Shown: positions 1 to 11,230 of the stretch, in pieces
How positions within the stretch are numbered: position 1 is the first letter of the stretch
Layout: each line of letters opens with the position of its first letter
Origin: Afipia sp. GAS231
GTDB lineage: Bacteria; Pseudomonadota; Alphaproteobacteria; Rhizobiales; Xanthobacteraceae
Length of the DNA: 64,000 nucleotides
NCBI RefSeq assembly: GCF_900103365.1
Contig: NZ_LT629703.1
Coordinates: forward strand, 2,232,001 to 2,296,000
Direction: 5' to 3'
Made by a program: the position numbers and the translations under genes
The notes under the pieces: generated by a model
What the model was told of the DNA's origin: nothing
The model's input: only the letters and a program-made list of their open reading frames with translations
Database searches by the model: none

Positions 1-1710
1 CTTCATTGGCGGCTTCTCCGCAATCACCTCGTCGGCCGGCTTATCCTGACGCAATCCCTTGAACGCGGCCTGCCGGATATTGCCGTCGTCGGTCCAGCCG
101 GCGAACTCGATCTCGGCAACCAGTTCGGGTTTCAGCCAATGCACGTCGCGGGTTTTCGCCGGCGCATCCTTGCCGCCGAACGGGCTTTTGTCCGCTGCTG
201 CCTTCTTCAACGCCGGCATGATCCGCCGCACCGTGTCCTGGCCGAAACCGGTGCCGACGATCCCGACATATTCCAGCTGCTTGCCGCGGTGCATGCCGGC
301 CATCAGCGAGCGGAATTTGCCGTTGGTGGTTTTCCAGCCGCCGAGCACGACCTCCTGCCCGTCGCGTATCTTGGTCTTGGTCCAGCTTTCGGACCGGCCG
401 GAGCGATACGGCGCATCGAGCTTCTTGGAGATGATGCCCTCCAGCGACATGGAACGGGCCGATTGCATCATCGCGTCGCCGCGCACTTCGAAATGGTCGA
501 CGTAGCGGATCAGCTTGCTGCCGTTATGCTTCTCCAGCAGGCGCTTCAGGCGCTCCTTGCGCTCCTGCAACGGCAGATCGCGCAGATCATCGCGGCCATG
601 AAACAGCAGGTCGAACGCAAAGTAGACGAGTTCGTTGGTCTTGCCTTCCGACAGCGCGGCCTGCAGCGTCGAAAAATGCGGCACGCCGTTGTCGTCGAGC
701 GCGGCGATCTCGCCGTCGATCAGCACGTCGGGAAACGATTCCGCTTCTTTGGCGATGGCGCCAAACTTGTCGGTCCAGTTCAGCCCCTTGCGGGTGTTCA
801 GCGCGACCTCGCCATCCCAAACCCGCAATTGCACGCGGTAGCCGTCGAACTTGATCTCATGACCCCAGCCATCTGAGTTTGGCGGCTTCTCGACCGATGT
901 GCACAACTGCGGCGCCACGAACTCGGGGATAGCGGCGATCTTCTTCGCCTTGCCTTTCTCCGCTTTGGAGACCTTCGCCGTGGTCGCAGCCACCGGCCGC
1001 GCGATCGATGTCTTGCCTTTGGCCCGCGCCTCGACGGCCGCGCCGCGATTGGAGTGCCAAACCGCGTCGGCCTTATCCTTGCCGCCGGTCTTTCCGTTTT
1101 TGGCCAGCATGAACGGCTTTGGCGCCCGTCCCTTGCCTTCGGCAATCTGCGCCATCGATCGCCCCGAGGCGACCGACCGGTCCTCTTCGAGGATGGATTC
1201 GCCCTCGCCGTCCTGAGCGAATTCGTCGCGGTGCTTGATCAGCAGCCAGTTGGTGCGCTTGCCGCCGTAGCGGTCGCCCTTCATCCGAACCAGCACCCAG
1301 CTGCCGTGCAGCTTGTCGCCGTGCAGGGTGAATTTCAGATCGCCCTTCCTGAAGCCGCGCTCGGGATCGTCGGAGTCCCAAGTGCCACGGTCCCAGAGCT
1401 GTACCGTGCCGCCGCCATATTCGCTGTCGGGAATGGTGCCTTCGAAATCGCCGTAATCGAGCGGGTGATCCTCGACCTCGACCGCCAGTCGCTTGTCGTG
1501 GGGATCGATCGAGGGGCCGCGCGTCACCGCCCAGGATTTGAAGACGCCGTCGAACTCAAGCCTCAGATCGTAATGCAGCCGCGTCGCGTCGTGCTTCTGG
1601 ATCACGAACCGGCGTTGCCTGGAAGGCGCCACCTTGACGTCGCCGGAGGGCTCCGCGGTCTTCTCGAAATCACGCTTCTTGCGGTAGGTAGAAAGGTTTT
1701 TCGGCGGCAC
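1..1710 (-). CDS. ligD: ATP-dependent DNA ligase LigD (3' end beyond window)
   Basis: Bacterial NHEJ ligase that seals DNA ends together with Ku. The reading frame runs from a GTG at 1710 without a stop to the window edge (570 codons visible). Residues ~38-190 are the phosphoesterase domain, with H40 and H46 in the HxxxRxH-type motif. The ligase domain follows, with the adenylation motif EIKFDGYR and K287 as the predicted nucleophile lysine. The polymerase domain, usually C-terminal in this family, would lie outside the window. The region between the two domains (~200-260) is rich in Lys/Ala, as expected for a linker. The gene is divergent from the ku remnant at 1806. The GTG start is inferred because the family N-terminus ([14 protein letters not shown]) begins directly after it. 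Confidence 0.93.
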   Translation of the reverse strand, partial: MPPKNLSTYRKKRDFEKTAEPSGDVKVAPSRQRRFVIQKHDATRLHYDLRLEFDGVFKSWAVTRGPSIDPHDKRLAVEVEDHPLDYGDFEGTIPDSEYGGGTVQLWDRGTWDSDDPERGFRKGDLKFTLHGDKLHGSWVLVRMKGDRYGGKRTNWLLIKHRDEFAQDGEGESILEEDRSVASGRSMAQIAEGKGRAPKPFMLAKNGKTGGKDKADAVWHSNRGAAVEARAKGKTSIARPVAATTAKVSKAEKGKAKKIAAIPEFVAPQLCTSVEKPPNSDGWGHEIKFDGYRVQLRVWDGEVALNTRKGLNWTDKFGAIAKEAESFPDVLIDGEIAALDDNGVPHFSTLQAALSEGKTNELVYFAFDLLFHGRDDLRDLPLQERKERLKRLLEKHNGSKLIRYVDHFEVRGDAMMQSARSMSLEGIISKKLDAPYRSGRSESWTKTKIRDGQEVVLGGWKTTNGKFRSLMAGMHRGKQLEYVGIVGTGFGQDTVRRIMPALKKAAADKSPFGGKDAPAKTRDVHWLKPELVAEIEFAGWTDDGNIRQAAFKGLRQDKPADEVIAEKPPMK

Positions 1711-1805
1711 GGGCAACCCTCAAAAATCAGGGCCGCGCAGCAGCCCGGAACGAAAGCCAATCATAGCCGTTGAAGTTCCCAAACCCAACCATGCCGGAGA
1801 GTGCA

Positions 1806-2029
1806 ATGGCCGCCCCTCGTGCCTACTGGAAAGGCTCGCTCAAGCTGTCAAGGTGGCGGAGCGCGAGACGAAGCCGGATAATGTCATCAACCTGATGGAT
1901 GCGCTGAAGGCAAGCCTCAAGGGCGGATCGGCGGGCAAGCGGCGCGCCCCGGCTGCACGACGGACACCGGCACACAGCACAGCGAAAAAGGCGCACCGCT
2001 CCGCGGCACGGGCGAGGAAGGCGGGATAA
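1806..2029 (+). pseudogene. ku: ku remnant (internal deletion of NHEJ Ku)
   Basis: The ATG at 1806 opens with MAAPRAYWKGSLKLS, which is the conserved Ku N-terminus (APRAxWKGxLxLS). The frame then leaves the family and stops soon after. From about 1838 the other frame reads AQAVKVAERETKPDNVINLM, then DALKASLKGG and a Lys/Ala/Arg-rich tail ending at TAA 2027-2029. This is the conserved Ku C-terminal end. The two ends are fused out of frame and the whole ring-forming core (over 200 residues in normal Ku) is missing. The position divergent to ligD is the usual ku/ligD arrangement. A protein made from this locus could not encircle DNA. The deletion is read directly from the sequence; that another ku exists elsewhere in the genome is only inference. 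Confidence 0.82.
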
Positions 2030-2041
2030 GGCTCGTCCAGT

Positions 2042-2157
2042 CGTCATTGCGAGGAGCAAAGCGACGAAGCAATCCAGAGTCCTTGCCGGGCTCTGGATTG
2101 CTTCGCGGAGCCTGTCATCGGGCGCGCATTCGCGCGACCCGTTGGCTCGCAATGACG
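2042..2157. repeat. Palindromic intergenic repeat, CGTCATTGCGAG family, copy 1
   Basis: The element starts CGTCATTGCGAGGAGC and ends GCTCGCAATGACG, so its ends are inverted repeats. Internal segments (CAATCCAGAG / CTCTGGATTG) also pair. Related copies occur at 6663-6745 and 24901-24986. It lies between the ku remnant and the DUF6496 gene. Confidence 0.8.
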
Positions 2158-2163
2158 ATGGCG

Positions 2164-2415
2164 CTACTTCTTCGCCTTCCGCTTCGATTTCTTCGCCGTT
2201 TTCCCGGCGGTCTTCTTCGCCGTCTTGCGCTTCTTCGCCGTCTTCTTCGGCACCTTCTTGCCCTCGGCGCGCGCCTCGGACAGCCCGATCGCAATTGCCT
2301 GCTTGCGGCTGGTGACTTTCTTTTTCGAGCGGCCGCTTCGCAACGTTCCGGCTTTGCGCTTCTTCATTGCGCGTTCGACGTCGGCGGAGGCTTTCTTCGA
2401 ATATTTTCGTGCCAT
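2164..2415 (-). CDS. DUF6496 family basic protein
   Basis: An 83-aa, extremely Lys/Arg/Ala-rich protein beginning MARKYSKKASADVERAMKKR. This fits the DUF6496 family, with a conserved segment around KAGTLRSGRSKKKVTSRKQA and an alanine-lysine tail built of KKTAKK-like repeats that resembles histone H1 tails. The function is unknown; nucleic-acid binding is suggested only by charge. The start at 2415 is preferred over an upstream ATG because a GGGAGA Shine-Dalgarno lies just upstream and the family begins here. It is a single-gene unit between two repeat elements. Confidence 0.82.
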   Translation of the reverse strand: MARKYSKKASADVERAMKKRKAGTLRSGRSKKKVTSRKQAIAIGLSEARAEGKKVPKKTAKKRKTAKKTAGKTAKKSKRKAKK

Positions 2416-2479
2416 GATGGATCTCCCGGTGAACGGAAATAATGGTTGCGATTTGGGAAAGTTCCCGCTCATACCGGGA

Positions 2480-2582
2480 TGTCGTCGCCCGCGAAGGCGG
2501 GCGATCCAGTATTCCAGAGAAGCCAGTGTTAAGGCCGAAAGACCGCGGCCTACTGGATGCCCCGCCTGCGCGGGGCATGACA
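2480..2582. repeat. Palindromic intergenic repeat (second type)
   Basis: Contains CGTCGCCCGCGAAGGCGGGCGA, itself a hairpin, followed by ATCCAGTATTC and, inverted further on, TACTGGATGCCCCGCC and GCGGGGCATGAC. The nested inverted repeats are typical of mobile-like short palindromic elements in Bradyrhizobium. It lies just downstream of kdpE and could also act as a transcription stop for the kdp operon. Confidence 0.6.
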
Positions 2583-2589
2583 GCAGTGG

Positions 2590-3279
2590 CTAATCTCCAG
2601 CACGCAATCGATAGCCGATCCCGGTCTCGGTCAGCACGATCTGCGGCCGCTCCGGATCGGCCTCGATCTTCTGCCGGAGCTGGCGGACATAGACGCGCAG
2701 ATATTGCGCGTCGGTCAGTTCGTCCCACAATTCCTTCAGGAGAAACCGATGCGTCAGCACCTTGCCGGCGTGCTGCACCAGCACCCGCAGCAGTTCGTAT
2801 TCCTTCGGCGAAAGCTTGACCTCGCGCTCGCCGACCTTGACGATGCGACGCACCAGATCGACCGAGAGATCGCCGGAGCGAAACACCGGCCGCTCGCCCT
2901 GCACCTGCAATTGATGCCGCAGCGCCGCGCGCATGCGTGCCAGCAACTCGTCCATCCCGAACGGTTTTGTCAGGTAATCATCGGCACCGAGGTCGAGCGC
3001 CTGGACTTTTCCCGCCTCGTCACCCCGGCTCGACAGCACCACGATCGGCACGCTGTCGTTACGGCCACGGATCATCCGCAGCAGTTCGTGGCCCTGAATA
3101 TCCGGCAGACCGAGATCGAGGATGATCAGCGCCGGACCCTCGGCGAGCTTCTCCAGCGCCAGCTTGCCGTTGGAGGCTTCGAGAATGTCATAACCCTGCG
3201 TGCTCAGCCCCATCCGTAACAGCTTGCGGATCGGCGGTTCGTCGTCAATGACCAGAACCTTGATCGGGGTGGCGTTCAT
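2590..3279 (-). CDS. kdpE: Potassium-responsive response regulator KdpE
   Basis: A 229-aa OmpR/PhoB-class regulator that activates kdp transcription when phosphorylated by KdpD. Receiver domain ~6-118: acidic pocket D12/D13, phospho-acceptor D55 in LIILDLGLPD, and the conserved Lys in LTKPF. The C-terminal winged-helix DNA-binding domain (~130-227) contains LSPKEYELLRVL and the GIGYRL wing end. The start at 3279 overlaps the kdpD stop by 4 nt (ATGA), showing translational coupling. It is the last gene of the kdp operon. Confidence 0.97.
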   Translation of the reverse strand: MNATPIKVLVIDDEPPIRKLLRMGLSTQGYDILEASNGKLALEKLAEGPALIILDLGLPDIQGHELLRMIRGRNDSVPIVVLSSRGDEAGKVQALDLGADDYLTKPFGMDELLARMRAALRHQLQVQGERPVFRSGDLSVDLVRRIVKVGEREVKLSPKEYELLRVLVQHAGKVLTHRFLLKELWDELTDAQYLRVYVRQLRQKIEADPERPQIVLTETGIGYRLRAGD

Positions 3280-5993
3280 GCGGCGGTATCCAGGGAATTT
3301 GACGCCACCGGGATCGGCAGCCGAATGGTCAGTACGGCGCCGCTACGGTCGGCGCGGTTGGCGGCCGTAATCGTGCCGTGCATGGCTTCGACGAAGCCGC
3401 GCGAAATCGCCAGCCCCAGCCCGGTGCCCGGACGAACATGATCGCCCTTCTGCGCGCGGTAGAATTTGTCGAACACACTTTCCAGCTCGCCTAGCGGGAT
3501 GCCGTTGCCCTCGTCCATGATCTGCAGCGCGACCTGCCCACGATCCGGCATGGCCCGGATCGATATCGTGGTATCCGCCGCCGCATATTTGGCGGCGTTA
3601 TCAAGCAGATTGAACAGCACCTGTTCGAACAGCACAGCGTCGAGCTCCAGCATCGGCAGATCGGCCGCCAGTTCAAGCGAGACCTTGTGATGGATCAGGA
3701 TCTTGCCGGCGCGGCGCAGTGCGCTGCCGACGATCTCGCTGAGATCGTGCCGCGCGGTATTGGGCACGATGGCGCCGGATTCGAGCTTGGTCATGTCGAG
3801 CAGATTGGCAATAAAGCGATTCAGCCGCTCGGATTCGTCGATCACGGTGGCGAGCAGATCGCGCTTCTCTTCGTCGGTCAGGCCGGCATCGAGATCGCGG
3901 ATGGTGGAGGCAGCGCCGAGCACCGAGGCCAGCGGCGTTTTCAGGTCATGCGAGATCGAGGTCAGAAGCGCGCCGCGCAGCCGGTCGGATTCCACCGTGC
4001 GTTTGACCCGGTCCATGTCCTCGACCAGCAGCACCCGCTCGATCGCCAGCGCGCCCTGGTCGACCAGCGCGTCCAGCAGCCGCCGCTGGTCCGGCGTCAG
4101 CAACGGCCCGGTGCGGTCGTCGTCGATGCCGATGACGCCGATCGCGCCGCGTCCGGTTCGCATCGGCAGGAACAGCCGCTTGGCGCCCGGCAGCGTGTCC
4201 GAACCGCGCCCGGCCGGGCGGTCGTTGTCCCAGGCCCAGTTGGCGGCGGCGAGATCGGCCTGGTCGAGCTGATCCTCCGGCGGATAGCCGGCCTTGACGG
4301 TCAGTACGCCCTCCTCCGGCAACAGCAGCACCACGCGGACTTTCAGCATCAGCGCGTTCTGATAGGCGGTCGCCCACAAGACGTCGTCGAGCGTCGCGGT
4401 GCCCGCCAGTTTGCGGCTGAAGGCGTAGAGCGACTCGGTGGTGCGCACCCGACCGATCGCGGTATCGGCCTGCGAACGCACCCGCGCCGCGACGTTCGAC
4501 ACCAGTAGCGCAATCAGCATGAAGAAGAAGAACGCCGCGATATTGGTCGGGTCGGTGATGGTGAAGGTATAGACCGGCGGCAGGAAGAAGAAATTATAGC
4601 ACAGCGATGCCGCGACGCTCGCCAGCAACGACGGCCACAGACCGTAGCGCGCGGCGACGCTGACCACCGCGGTGAGGAACACCAGGTCGACGTTCTCGAT
4701 GCCGCCGAACAGCGGCTGGATCAATGAGGCCGCGGCAAGCCCGATCGCGACGAACAACAGCGCCATCAAATACGGCCGCGGGTTGAACGGCTCCGGCCGC
4801 GCCGCGGTCTGCACCGCCGCCTTGGTCACGCCCTGTTCGTCGCCGGCGATGACGTTGACGCTGATATTGCCGGCGCGCCGCACCAGATCGTGCACGACCG
4901 AGCCGCGCATCAGTTCGAACCACCACGAGCGCGTCGACTTGCCGATGATGATCTGCGTCACGTTGTTGGCTTGCGCGAAATGGATGACGTCGTCGGCAAT
5001 GCGGCGGCCGACGCCGGGAATGGTCAGCGCCTCGGCCCCGAGCGCTTCGGCCAGCCGCATGGTGTCTGCGAGCCGGTCGCGCTGTTCATCGGTGAGCTGC
5101 AGACTGCGACGCGTTTCAATGGAGATCGCCGTCCATGGCGCATGCAGCCGGTCCGCCAGCCGCTTGGTGTAGCGCACCAGACCGGCCGCGCGCGGATCCT
5201 CGCTCAGGCAGACCAGAATGCGCTCGCCCGCGGCCCAGGGGCCCGCAATGGCATTGGCCTGCATATGGGTCAGCAACTGCTCATCGACCCGCTCGGCGGT
5301 TCGCCGCAACGCCAGCTCACGCAACGCGGTCAGATTGCCCGGCGAGAAATAATGCTCCAGCGCCCGCTCGGCCTGTTTGGGGACATAGACCTTGCCCTCC
5401 TTCAGCCGCTGGATCAGGTCGTCGGGCGTCAGATCGATCAGCTCGATGGCGTCGGCGCGGTCGAACACCTTGTCCGGCACGGTCTCGCGGACCCGAACAT
5501 GGGTGATCTGGGCCACCACGTCGTTGAGGCTCTCGATGTGCTGGATGTTAACCGCGGTATAGACGTCGATGCCGTGGGAGAGCAGCTCTTCGACATCGAG
5601 ATAGCGCTTGGGATGGCGGCTGCCCGGCGCGTTGGTGTGGGCGAGTTCGTCGACCAGCGCGATTTGCGGCCGCCGCGCGATCAGGGCGTCGAGGTCCATT
5701 TCCTCGAGCGTCTGCTCCTTGTAGCTGAGCCGCTTGCGCGGCAGCACTTCGAGGCCCGCGAGCAGCGCCTCGGTCTCGGCCCGGCCGTGGGTCTCGACCA
5801 CGCCGACCACGACATCGGCGCCCGCCTTGATCCGCGCATGCGCGCTCTGCAGCATCTCGTAGGTCTTGCCGACGCCGGGGGCGGCGCCGACGAATATCTT
5901 GAGCTTGCCGGCGCGGCTTTCCTCGCGCCGGGCCGCTTCCAGCAAAGCTTCCGGCGAGGGACGTTGTTCGGAATCGCGGCGGGCCTGGACCAT
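3276..5993 (-). CDS. kdpD: Osmosensitive K+ channel histidine kinase KdpD
   Basis: A 905-aa sensor kinase that phosphorylates KdpE under potassium limitation. Order: cytosolic KdpD domain with a Walker A motif (GAAPGVGKT, residues 36-44), a universal-stress-protein-like domain (~250-370), four membrane segments (~400-500), a GAF-like region, and the kinase core with H682 in SISHDLKTPL. ATP-binding N and G boxes follow (FNLLDNAAKYA; GTGLGLAISR). The length matches the family (about 890-905). It lies between kdpC and kdpE. Confidence 0.97.
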   Translation of the reverse strand: MVQARRDSEQRPSPEALLEAARREESRAGKLKIFVGAAPGVGKTYEMLQSAHARIKAGADVVVGVVETHGRAETEALLAGLEVLPRKRLSYKEQTLEEMDLDALIARRPQIALVDELAHTNAPGSRHPKRYLDVEELLSHGIDVYTAVNIQHIESLNDVVAQITHVRVRETVPDKVFDRADAIELIDLTPDDLIQRLKEGKVYVPKQAERALEHYFSPGNLTALRELALRRTAERVDEQLLTHMQANAIAGPWAAGERILVCLSEDPRAAGLVRYTKRLADRLHAPWTAISIETRRSLQLTDEQRDRLADTMRLAEALGAEALTIPGVGRRIADDVIHFAQANNVTQIIIGKSTRSWWFELMRGSVVHDLVRRAGNISVNVIAGDEQGVTKAAVQTAARPEPFNPRPYLMALLFVAIGLAAASLIQPLFGGIENVDLVFLTAVVSVAARYGLWPSLLASVAASLCYNFFFLPPVYTFTITDPTNIAAFFFFMLIALLVSNVAARVRSQADTAIGRVRTTESLYAFSRKLAGTATLDDVLWATAYQNALMLKVRVVLLLPEEGVLTVKAGYPPEDQLDQADLAAANWAWDNDRPAGRGSDTLPGAKRLFLPMRTGRGAIGVIGIDDDRTGPLLTPDQRRLLDALVDQGALAIERVLLVEDMDRVKRTVESDRLRGALLTSISHDLKTPLASVLGAASTIRDLDAGLTDEEKRDLLATVIDESERLNRFIANLLDMTKLESGAIVPNTARHDLSEIVGSALRRAGKILIHHKVSLELAADLPMLELDAVLFEQVLFNLLDNAAKYAAADTTISIRAMPDRGQVALQIMDEGNGIPLGELESVFDKFYRAQKGDHVRPGTGLGLAISRGFVEAMHGTITAANRADRSGAVLTIRLPIPVASNSLDTAA

Positions 5994-6034
5994 ACAGTTA
6001 TATAGCCCTCACCCACCGCCCGGCCTAGATGGCC

Positions 6035-6640
6035 TCATTTGGTGGCAGCCCGGTCCAGCGCCAAATTCAACGCCAAAACGTTAACGTGGGGCTCGCCGAG
6101 CAGGCCCGCGAGGCGGCCCTGGCTGTTGGCCGTGACCAATTGGCGGACCTGATCTTCCGGCATGCTCCGGGCTTTCGCCACCCGCGGCACCTGGAACAGC
6201 GCCGCCTCCGGTGAAATATCGGGATCGAGCCCGCTACCCGATGTCGTGACCAAGTCGACCGGAACGGTGGCGCTCGGATTTTCCGCCTTCAGTTTCTCGA
6301 CGTCGTCCTTGATCCGGTCGTTCAGCGCCTTGCTGGTCGGGCCGAGATTGGAGCCGCCGGAGTTGGCGGCGTTATAGGGCGCCGGCACTGTCTTGGTGGA
6401 ATCGGCCGGATCCGGCGCCGAGGTCGCGGAAGGACGGCCGTGGAAATATTTGTCGTCCTTGAACTCCTGCCCGATCAGGCTGGAGCCCACCACCTTGCCG
6501 TCCTTCTCGATCAGGCTGCCTTGCGCCTGCTTCGGAAAGATGACGCCGGCGATGGCGGTCATCGCGAGGGGATAGGCAAGGCCTGTGATCAGCGTCAGCA
6601 GGACCAGGATGAGAATGGCGGGACGAAGTTCGCGTAACAT
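6035..6640 (-). CDS. kdpC: K+-transporting ATPase subunit C
   Basis: A 201-aa single-span subunit that stabilises the KdpFABC complex and helps ATP binding. The N-terminal membrane helix (~7-32) is followed by the family motifs GSSLIGQEF and YFHGRPSAT, then [11 protein letters not shown] and a C-terminal [14 protein letters not shown]. Length is normal. A palindromic repeat separates it from kdpB upstream; kdpD follows after 41 nt. Confidence 0.97.
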   Translation of the reverse strand: MLRELRPAILILVLLTLITGLAYPLAMTAIAGVIFPKQAQGSLIEKDGKVVGSSLIGQEFKDDKYFHGRPSATSAPDPADSTKTVPAPYNAANSGGSNLGPTSKALNDRIKDDVEKLKAENPSATVPVDLVTTSGSGLDPDISPEAALFQVPRVAKARSMPEDQVRQLVTANSQGRLAGLLGEPHVNVLALNLALDRAATK

Positions 6641-6662
6641 GGTGTGTCTCCGTAAGTGGTTC

Positions 6663-6745
6663 CGTCATTGCGAGGAGCGAAGCGACGAAGCAATCCAGTC
6701 TTCCTTTGCGGCACTATGGATTGCTTCGCTTCGCCCGCAATGACG
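6663..6745. repeat. Palindromic intergenic repeat, CGTCATTGCGAG family, copy 2
   Basis: Ends CGTCATTGCG and CGCAATGACG are perfect inverted repeats; internal GCAATCCA / TGGATTGC arms also pair. It lies inside the kdp operon, filling the 113-nt gap between kdpB and kdpC, so the transcript would carry a long hairpin there. Confidence 0.85.
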
Positions 6746-6753
6746 GTTGAGTC

Positions 6754-8871
<2,118 letters not shown>

Positions 8872-8907
8872 GGACGTAACTCCGAGAGTCAAAGCAGGAT
8901 CTTGCGA

Positions 8908-10611
8908 TCAGAACAGGGTGTTGGCGTTCATGGCGAGGTGCTCGACGATCGGGCCGAGCGCCAGCGCCGGGAAGAAGGTGAGCCCGCCGATGATCAGGAT
9001 GACGCCGACGACGAGGCCGACGAACAGCCCGCCGGTGGTCGGCAACGTACCGGCCGAGGGCGGGATCGACTTCTTGGCCGCGAGCGAACCGGCCAGCGCC
9101 ATCGCCGGCACGATCATGAAGAAGCGGCCGACGAACATCGAACTGGCGAGCGTCAGGTTGTAGAAGAAGGTGTTGCCGGTCAGGCCAGCGAAGGCCGAGC
9201 CGTTATTGCCGGTCGCCGAGGTAAAGGCATAGAGCACCTCGGTGAAACCGTGCGGGCCTGAATTGGCCATCGACGCCACTGCCGACGGCAGCACGACGGC
9301 GATCGCGGTCCAGCCGAGATACATCAAGGGCAGCACCAGAATGGCGAGCATCGCCATCTTGACCTCCCGCGCCTCGATCTTCTTGCCGACATATTCCGGC
9401 GTACGGCCGACCATCAGGCCGGCGACGAAGATCGCCAGCACCACGAACAGCAGCATGCCGTAGAGGCCGGCGCCGACGCCGCCGACGATGATTTCGCCGA
9501 GCTGCATGTTGATCAGCGGGATCATGCCGCCGAGCGCGGTAAATGAATCATGCATGGCGTTGACCGCGCCACAGGAGGCCGCCGTGGTTACGACGGCAAA
9601 CAGGCTGGAGGCGACGATGCCGAAGCGGACTTCCTTGCCTTCCATGTTGCCGCCGGTGAGCCCGAGCGCGCTCAGCGCCGAGGTGCCGTTGGCTTCGGCC
9701 CAATAGGTGACGGCGACGCCGGACAGGAACAGGACGCCCATCACCGCGAGGATCGCCCAGCCCTGGCGCTGGTTGCCGACCATGCGGCCGAACACGTTGG
9801 TGAGCGCGGCACCGAGTGCGAAGATCGAGATCATCTGCACGAAGTTCGACAGCGCGGTCGGGTTCTCGAAAGGGTGCGCGGCGTTGGCGTTGAAGAAGCC
9901 GCCGCCATTGGTGCCCAGCATCTTGATCGCGACCTGCGAGGCGACGGGGCCGACCGCGATGGTCTGCTTGGCGCCTTCCAGCGTGGTGGCATCGACATAG
10001 GCGCCAAGCGTCTGCGGCATGCCCTGCCACACCAGGAACAGGGTGTAGACCACGCAGATCGGCAGCAGCACATAAAGGGTGCAACGGGTCACGTCGACCC
10101 AGAAATTGCCGAGGGTGCGCATCGAGGAGCGCGAGAAGCCGCGGATCAGCGCGACCGCCAACGCGATGCCGGTTGCCGCCGACAGGAAGTTCTGATGCGT
10201 CAGTCCCAGCATCTGCACCAGGTAGGACAGCGTGCTTTCGCCGCCGTAGTTCTGCCAGTTGGTGTTGGTGATGAAGGAAATCGCGGTATTGAAGGACAGG
10301 TCCTCGGCGACCGCGGATTGTTCGGCCGGGTTGAACGGCAGCAGCGCCTGCAGCCGCATCAGGCCGTAGATGATCAGGAAGCCGCCGACATGGAACAGCA
10401 GCATCGCGACCGTATAGGTCAGCCAATGCTGCTCGCGCTTCTCGTCGACACCACCGACCCAGTACAGCCCGCGCTCGACCGGGCGCAGGACCGGTGAGAG
10501 GAACGTGCGCTCGCCGTTGAAGACGCGCGTCATGTACCAGCCGAGCGGTTTGACCAGCGCGACGACGATCGCGCAGTAGAGGATGATCTGAATCCAGCCA
10601 ATGGGTGTCAT
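8908..10611 (-). CDS. kdpA: K+-transporting ATPase subunit A (K+ channel subunit)
   Basis: A 567-aa, about ten-helix channel subunit of the superfamily of K+ transporters that selects and passes potassium to KdpB. Selectivity-loop segments are visible, such as [35 protein letters not shown] and [12 protein letters not shown], each with the conserved Gly-rich pore signature. Length equals the family norm (557-570). Small membrane ORFs lie immediately upstream in the same operon. Confidence 0.97.
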   Translation of the reverse strand: MTPIGWIQIILYCAIVVALVKPLGWYMTRVFNGERTFLSPVLRPVERGLYWVGGVDEKREQHWLTYTVAMLLFHVGGFLIIYGLMRLQALLPFNPAEQSAVAEDLSFNTAISFITNTNWQNYGGESTLSYLVQMLGLTHQNFLSAATGIALAVALIRGFSRSSMRTLGNFWVDVTRCTLYVLLPICVVYTLFLVWQGMPQTLGAYVDATTLEGAKQTIAVGPVASQVAIKMLGTNGGGFFNANAAHPFENPTALSNFVQMISIFALGAALTNVFGRMVGNQRQGWAILAVMGVLFLSGVAVTYWAEANGTSALSALGLTGGNMEGKEVRFGIVASSLFAVVTTAASCGAVNAMHDSFTALGGMIPLINMQLGEIIVGGVGAGLYGMLLFVVLAIFVAGLMVGRTPEYVGKKIEAREVKMAMLAILVLPLMYLGWTAIAVVLPSAVASMANSGPHGFTEVLYAFTSATGNNGSAFAGLTGNTFFYNLTLASSMFVGRFFMIVPAMALAGSLAAKKSIPPSAGTLPTTGGLFVGLVVGVILIIGGLTFFPALALGPIVEHLAMNANTLF

Positions 10612-10623
10612 AGTCGGAGTCCT

Positions 10624-10719
10624 TCAGGAAAGTCTGGCAGGCAGCAGCATGCGCAGCAACGCAATCAGCAGCGCCGAACTCACAACAAATGCGAGCACGA
10701 TCTGGACCAGCGCGAGCAT
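10624..10719 (-). CDS. Predicted 31-aa single-span membrane peptide in kdp operon
   Basis: ATG at 10719, TGA at 10624-10626. The peptide begins MLALVQIVLAFVVSSALLI and ends with a short basic tail. One hydrophobic helix (residues ~2-26) is clear. It starts 7 nt after the kdpF stop and ends 12 nt before kdpA, so it fits tightly between them. It is not KdpF, which is recognisable next door. It could be an accessory peptide of the Kdp complex or a chance ORF; no family was recognised. Confidence 0.5.
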   Translation of the reverse strand: MLALVQIVLAFVVSSALLIALLRMLLPARLS

Positions 10720-10726
10720 GGCGGGT

Positions 10727-10816
10727 TCAGAACCGCTCGGGCCGCAGCAGGGCGTAAGTGAGGTAGAACAGCAGGCCCACCGAGACGAGGGCAGCAAGTG
10801 AATAATCGAAGGTCAT
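10727..10816 (-). CDS. kdpF: K+-transporting ATPase subunit F
   Basis: A 29-aa single-span peptide, MTFDYSLAALVSVGLL... ending TYALLRPERF, which matches the KdpF signature (LxYALLRPERF at the C-terminus). It stabilises the KdpABC complex in the membrane. A GGAGG Shine-Dalgarno overlaps the stop of the preceding small ORF. Confidence 0.9.
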   Translation of the reverse strand: MTFDYSLAALVSVGLLFYLTYALLRPERF

Positions 10817-10829
10817 GGCGCTCTCCTCC

Positions 10830-10913
10830 TCACAACCGTTCGCAGGCATAGGCGTAACCTATGCCCGCCACGAAGAAGCCGAGGCCGAGCCCCAGCATGA
10901 GAATGTCCAGCAT
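10830..10913 (-). CDS. 27-aa membrane peptide, first ORF of kdp operon
   Basis: ATG at 10913, TGA at 10830-10832. It begins MLDILMLGLGLGFFVAGIGY and ends YACERL. One membrane helix covers nearly the whole peptide. An AGGA lies before the start, and its stop is embedded in the kdpF ribosome site (TGAGGAGGAG), so translation of the two is likely coupled. Small ORFs of this type ahead of kdpF are, from memory, common in Rhizobiales; the function is unknown. Confidence 0.65.
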   Translation of the reverse strand: MLDILMLGLGLGFFVAGIGYAYACERL

Positions 10914-11026
10914 GGGATGTTCCTGTGCGACTGTGATCGCGAGGCCGCGACCTGCGGCATTCGCGTTTGATGGCCGTGAAGTGCCACCGGGCGCATAGGT
11001 TTTCGAGACGGTAGCGATGAGGACGT

Positions 11027-11135
11027 TATAGGAATCTCATAAAGGCGATGTCCTTCATGGATGTCGTCCCTGCGCCCCGTGCGCAATTGCGCACTAGGCA
11101 GGGACGACAGGGACCGTCTTTATGAAATCCCTATA
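11027..11135. repeat. MITE-like inverted-repeat element upstream of kdp operon
   Basis: Left end 11027-11044 (TATAGGAATCTCATAAAG) and right end 11118-11135 (CTTTATGAAATCCCTATA) are imperfect 18-bp inverted repeats. Inside, GTCGTCCCTGC / GCAGGGACGAC form a second pair, and a perfect 16-bp palindrome GTGCGCAATTGCGCAC lies near the centre. There is no ORF. The rest of the 10914-11230 gap holds the presumed kdp promoter (leftward) and the promoter of the 11231 gene (rightward); no clear KdpE box was seen. Confidence 0.55.
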
Positions 11136-11230
11136 TCTCCGCCCCTCGCCTCATCTCGTTTTCAAATGGCGTTTTCACCACTTTGGCGGCGTGGCTGCAG
11201 TTTCAGCCGCGCTTCACGTGAGATATCGCC

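Noticed and set aside
139..876. Long plus-strand ORFs opposite ligD
   Set aside because: They are antisense to a clear ligD reading frame; high G+C content commonly opens such shadow frames.
1823..2728. 301-aa minus-strand ORF through ku remnant and repeats
   Set aside because: It runs through two palindromic repeats and the DUF6496 gene in another frame; not a plausible protein.
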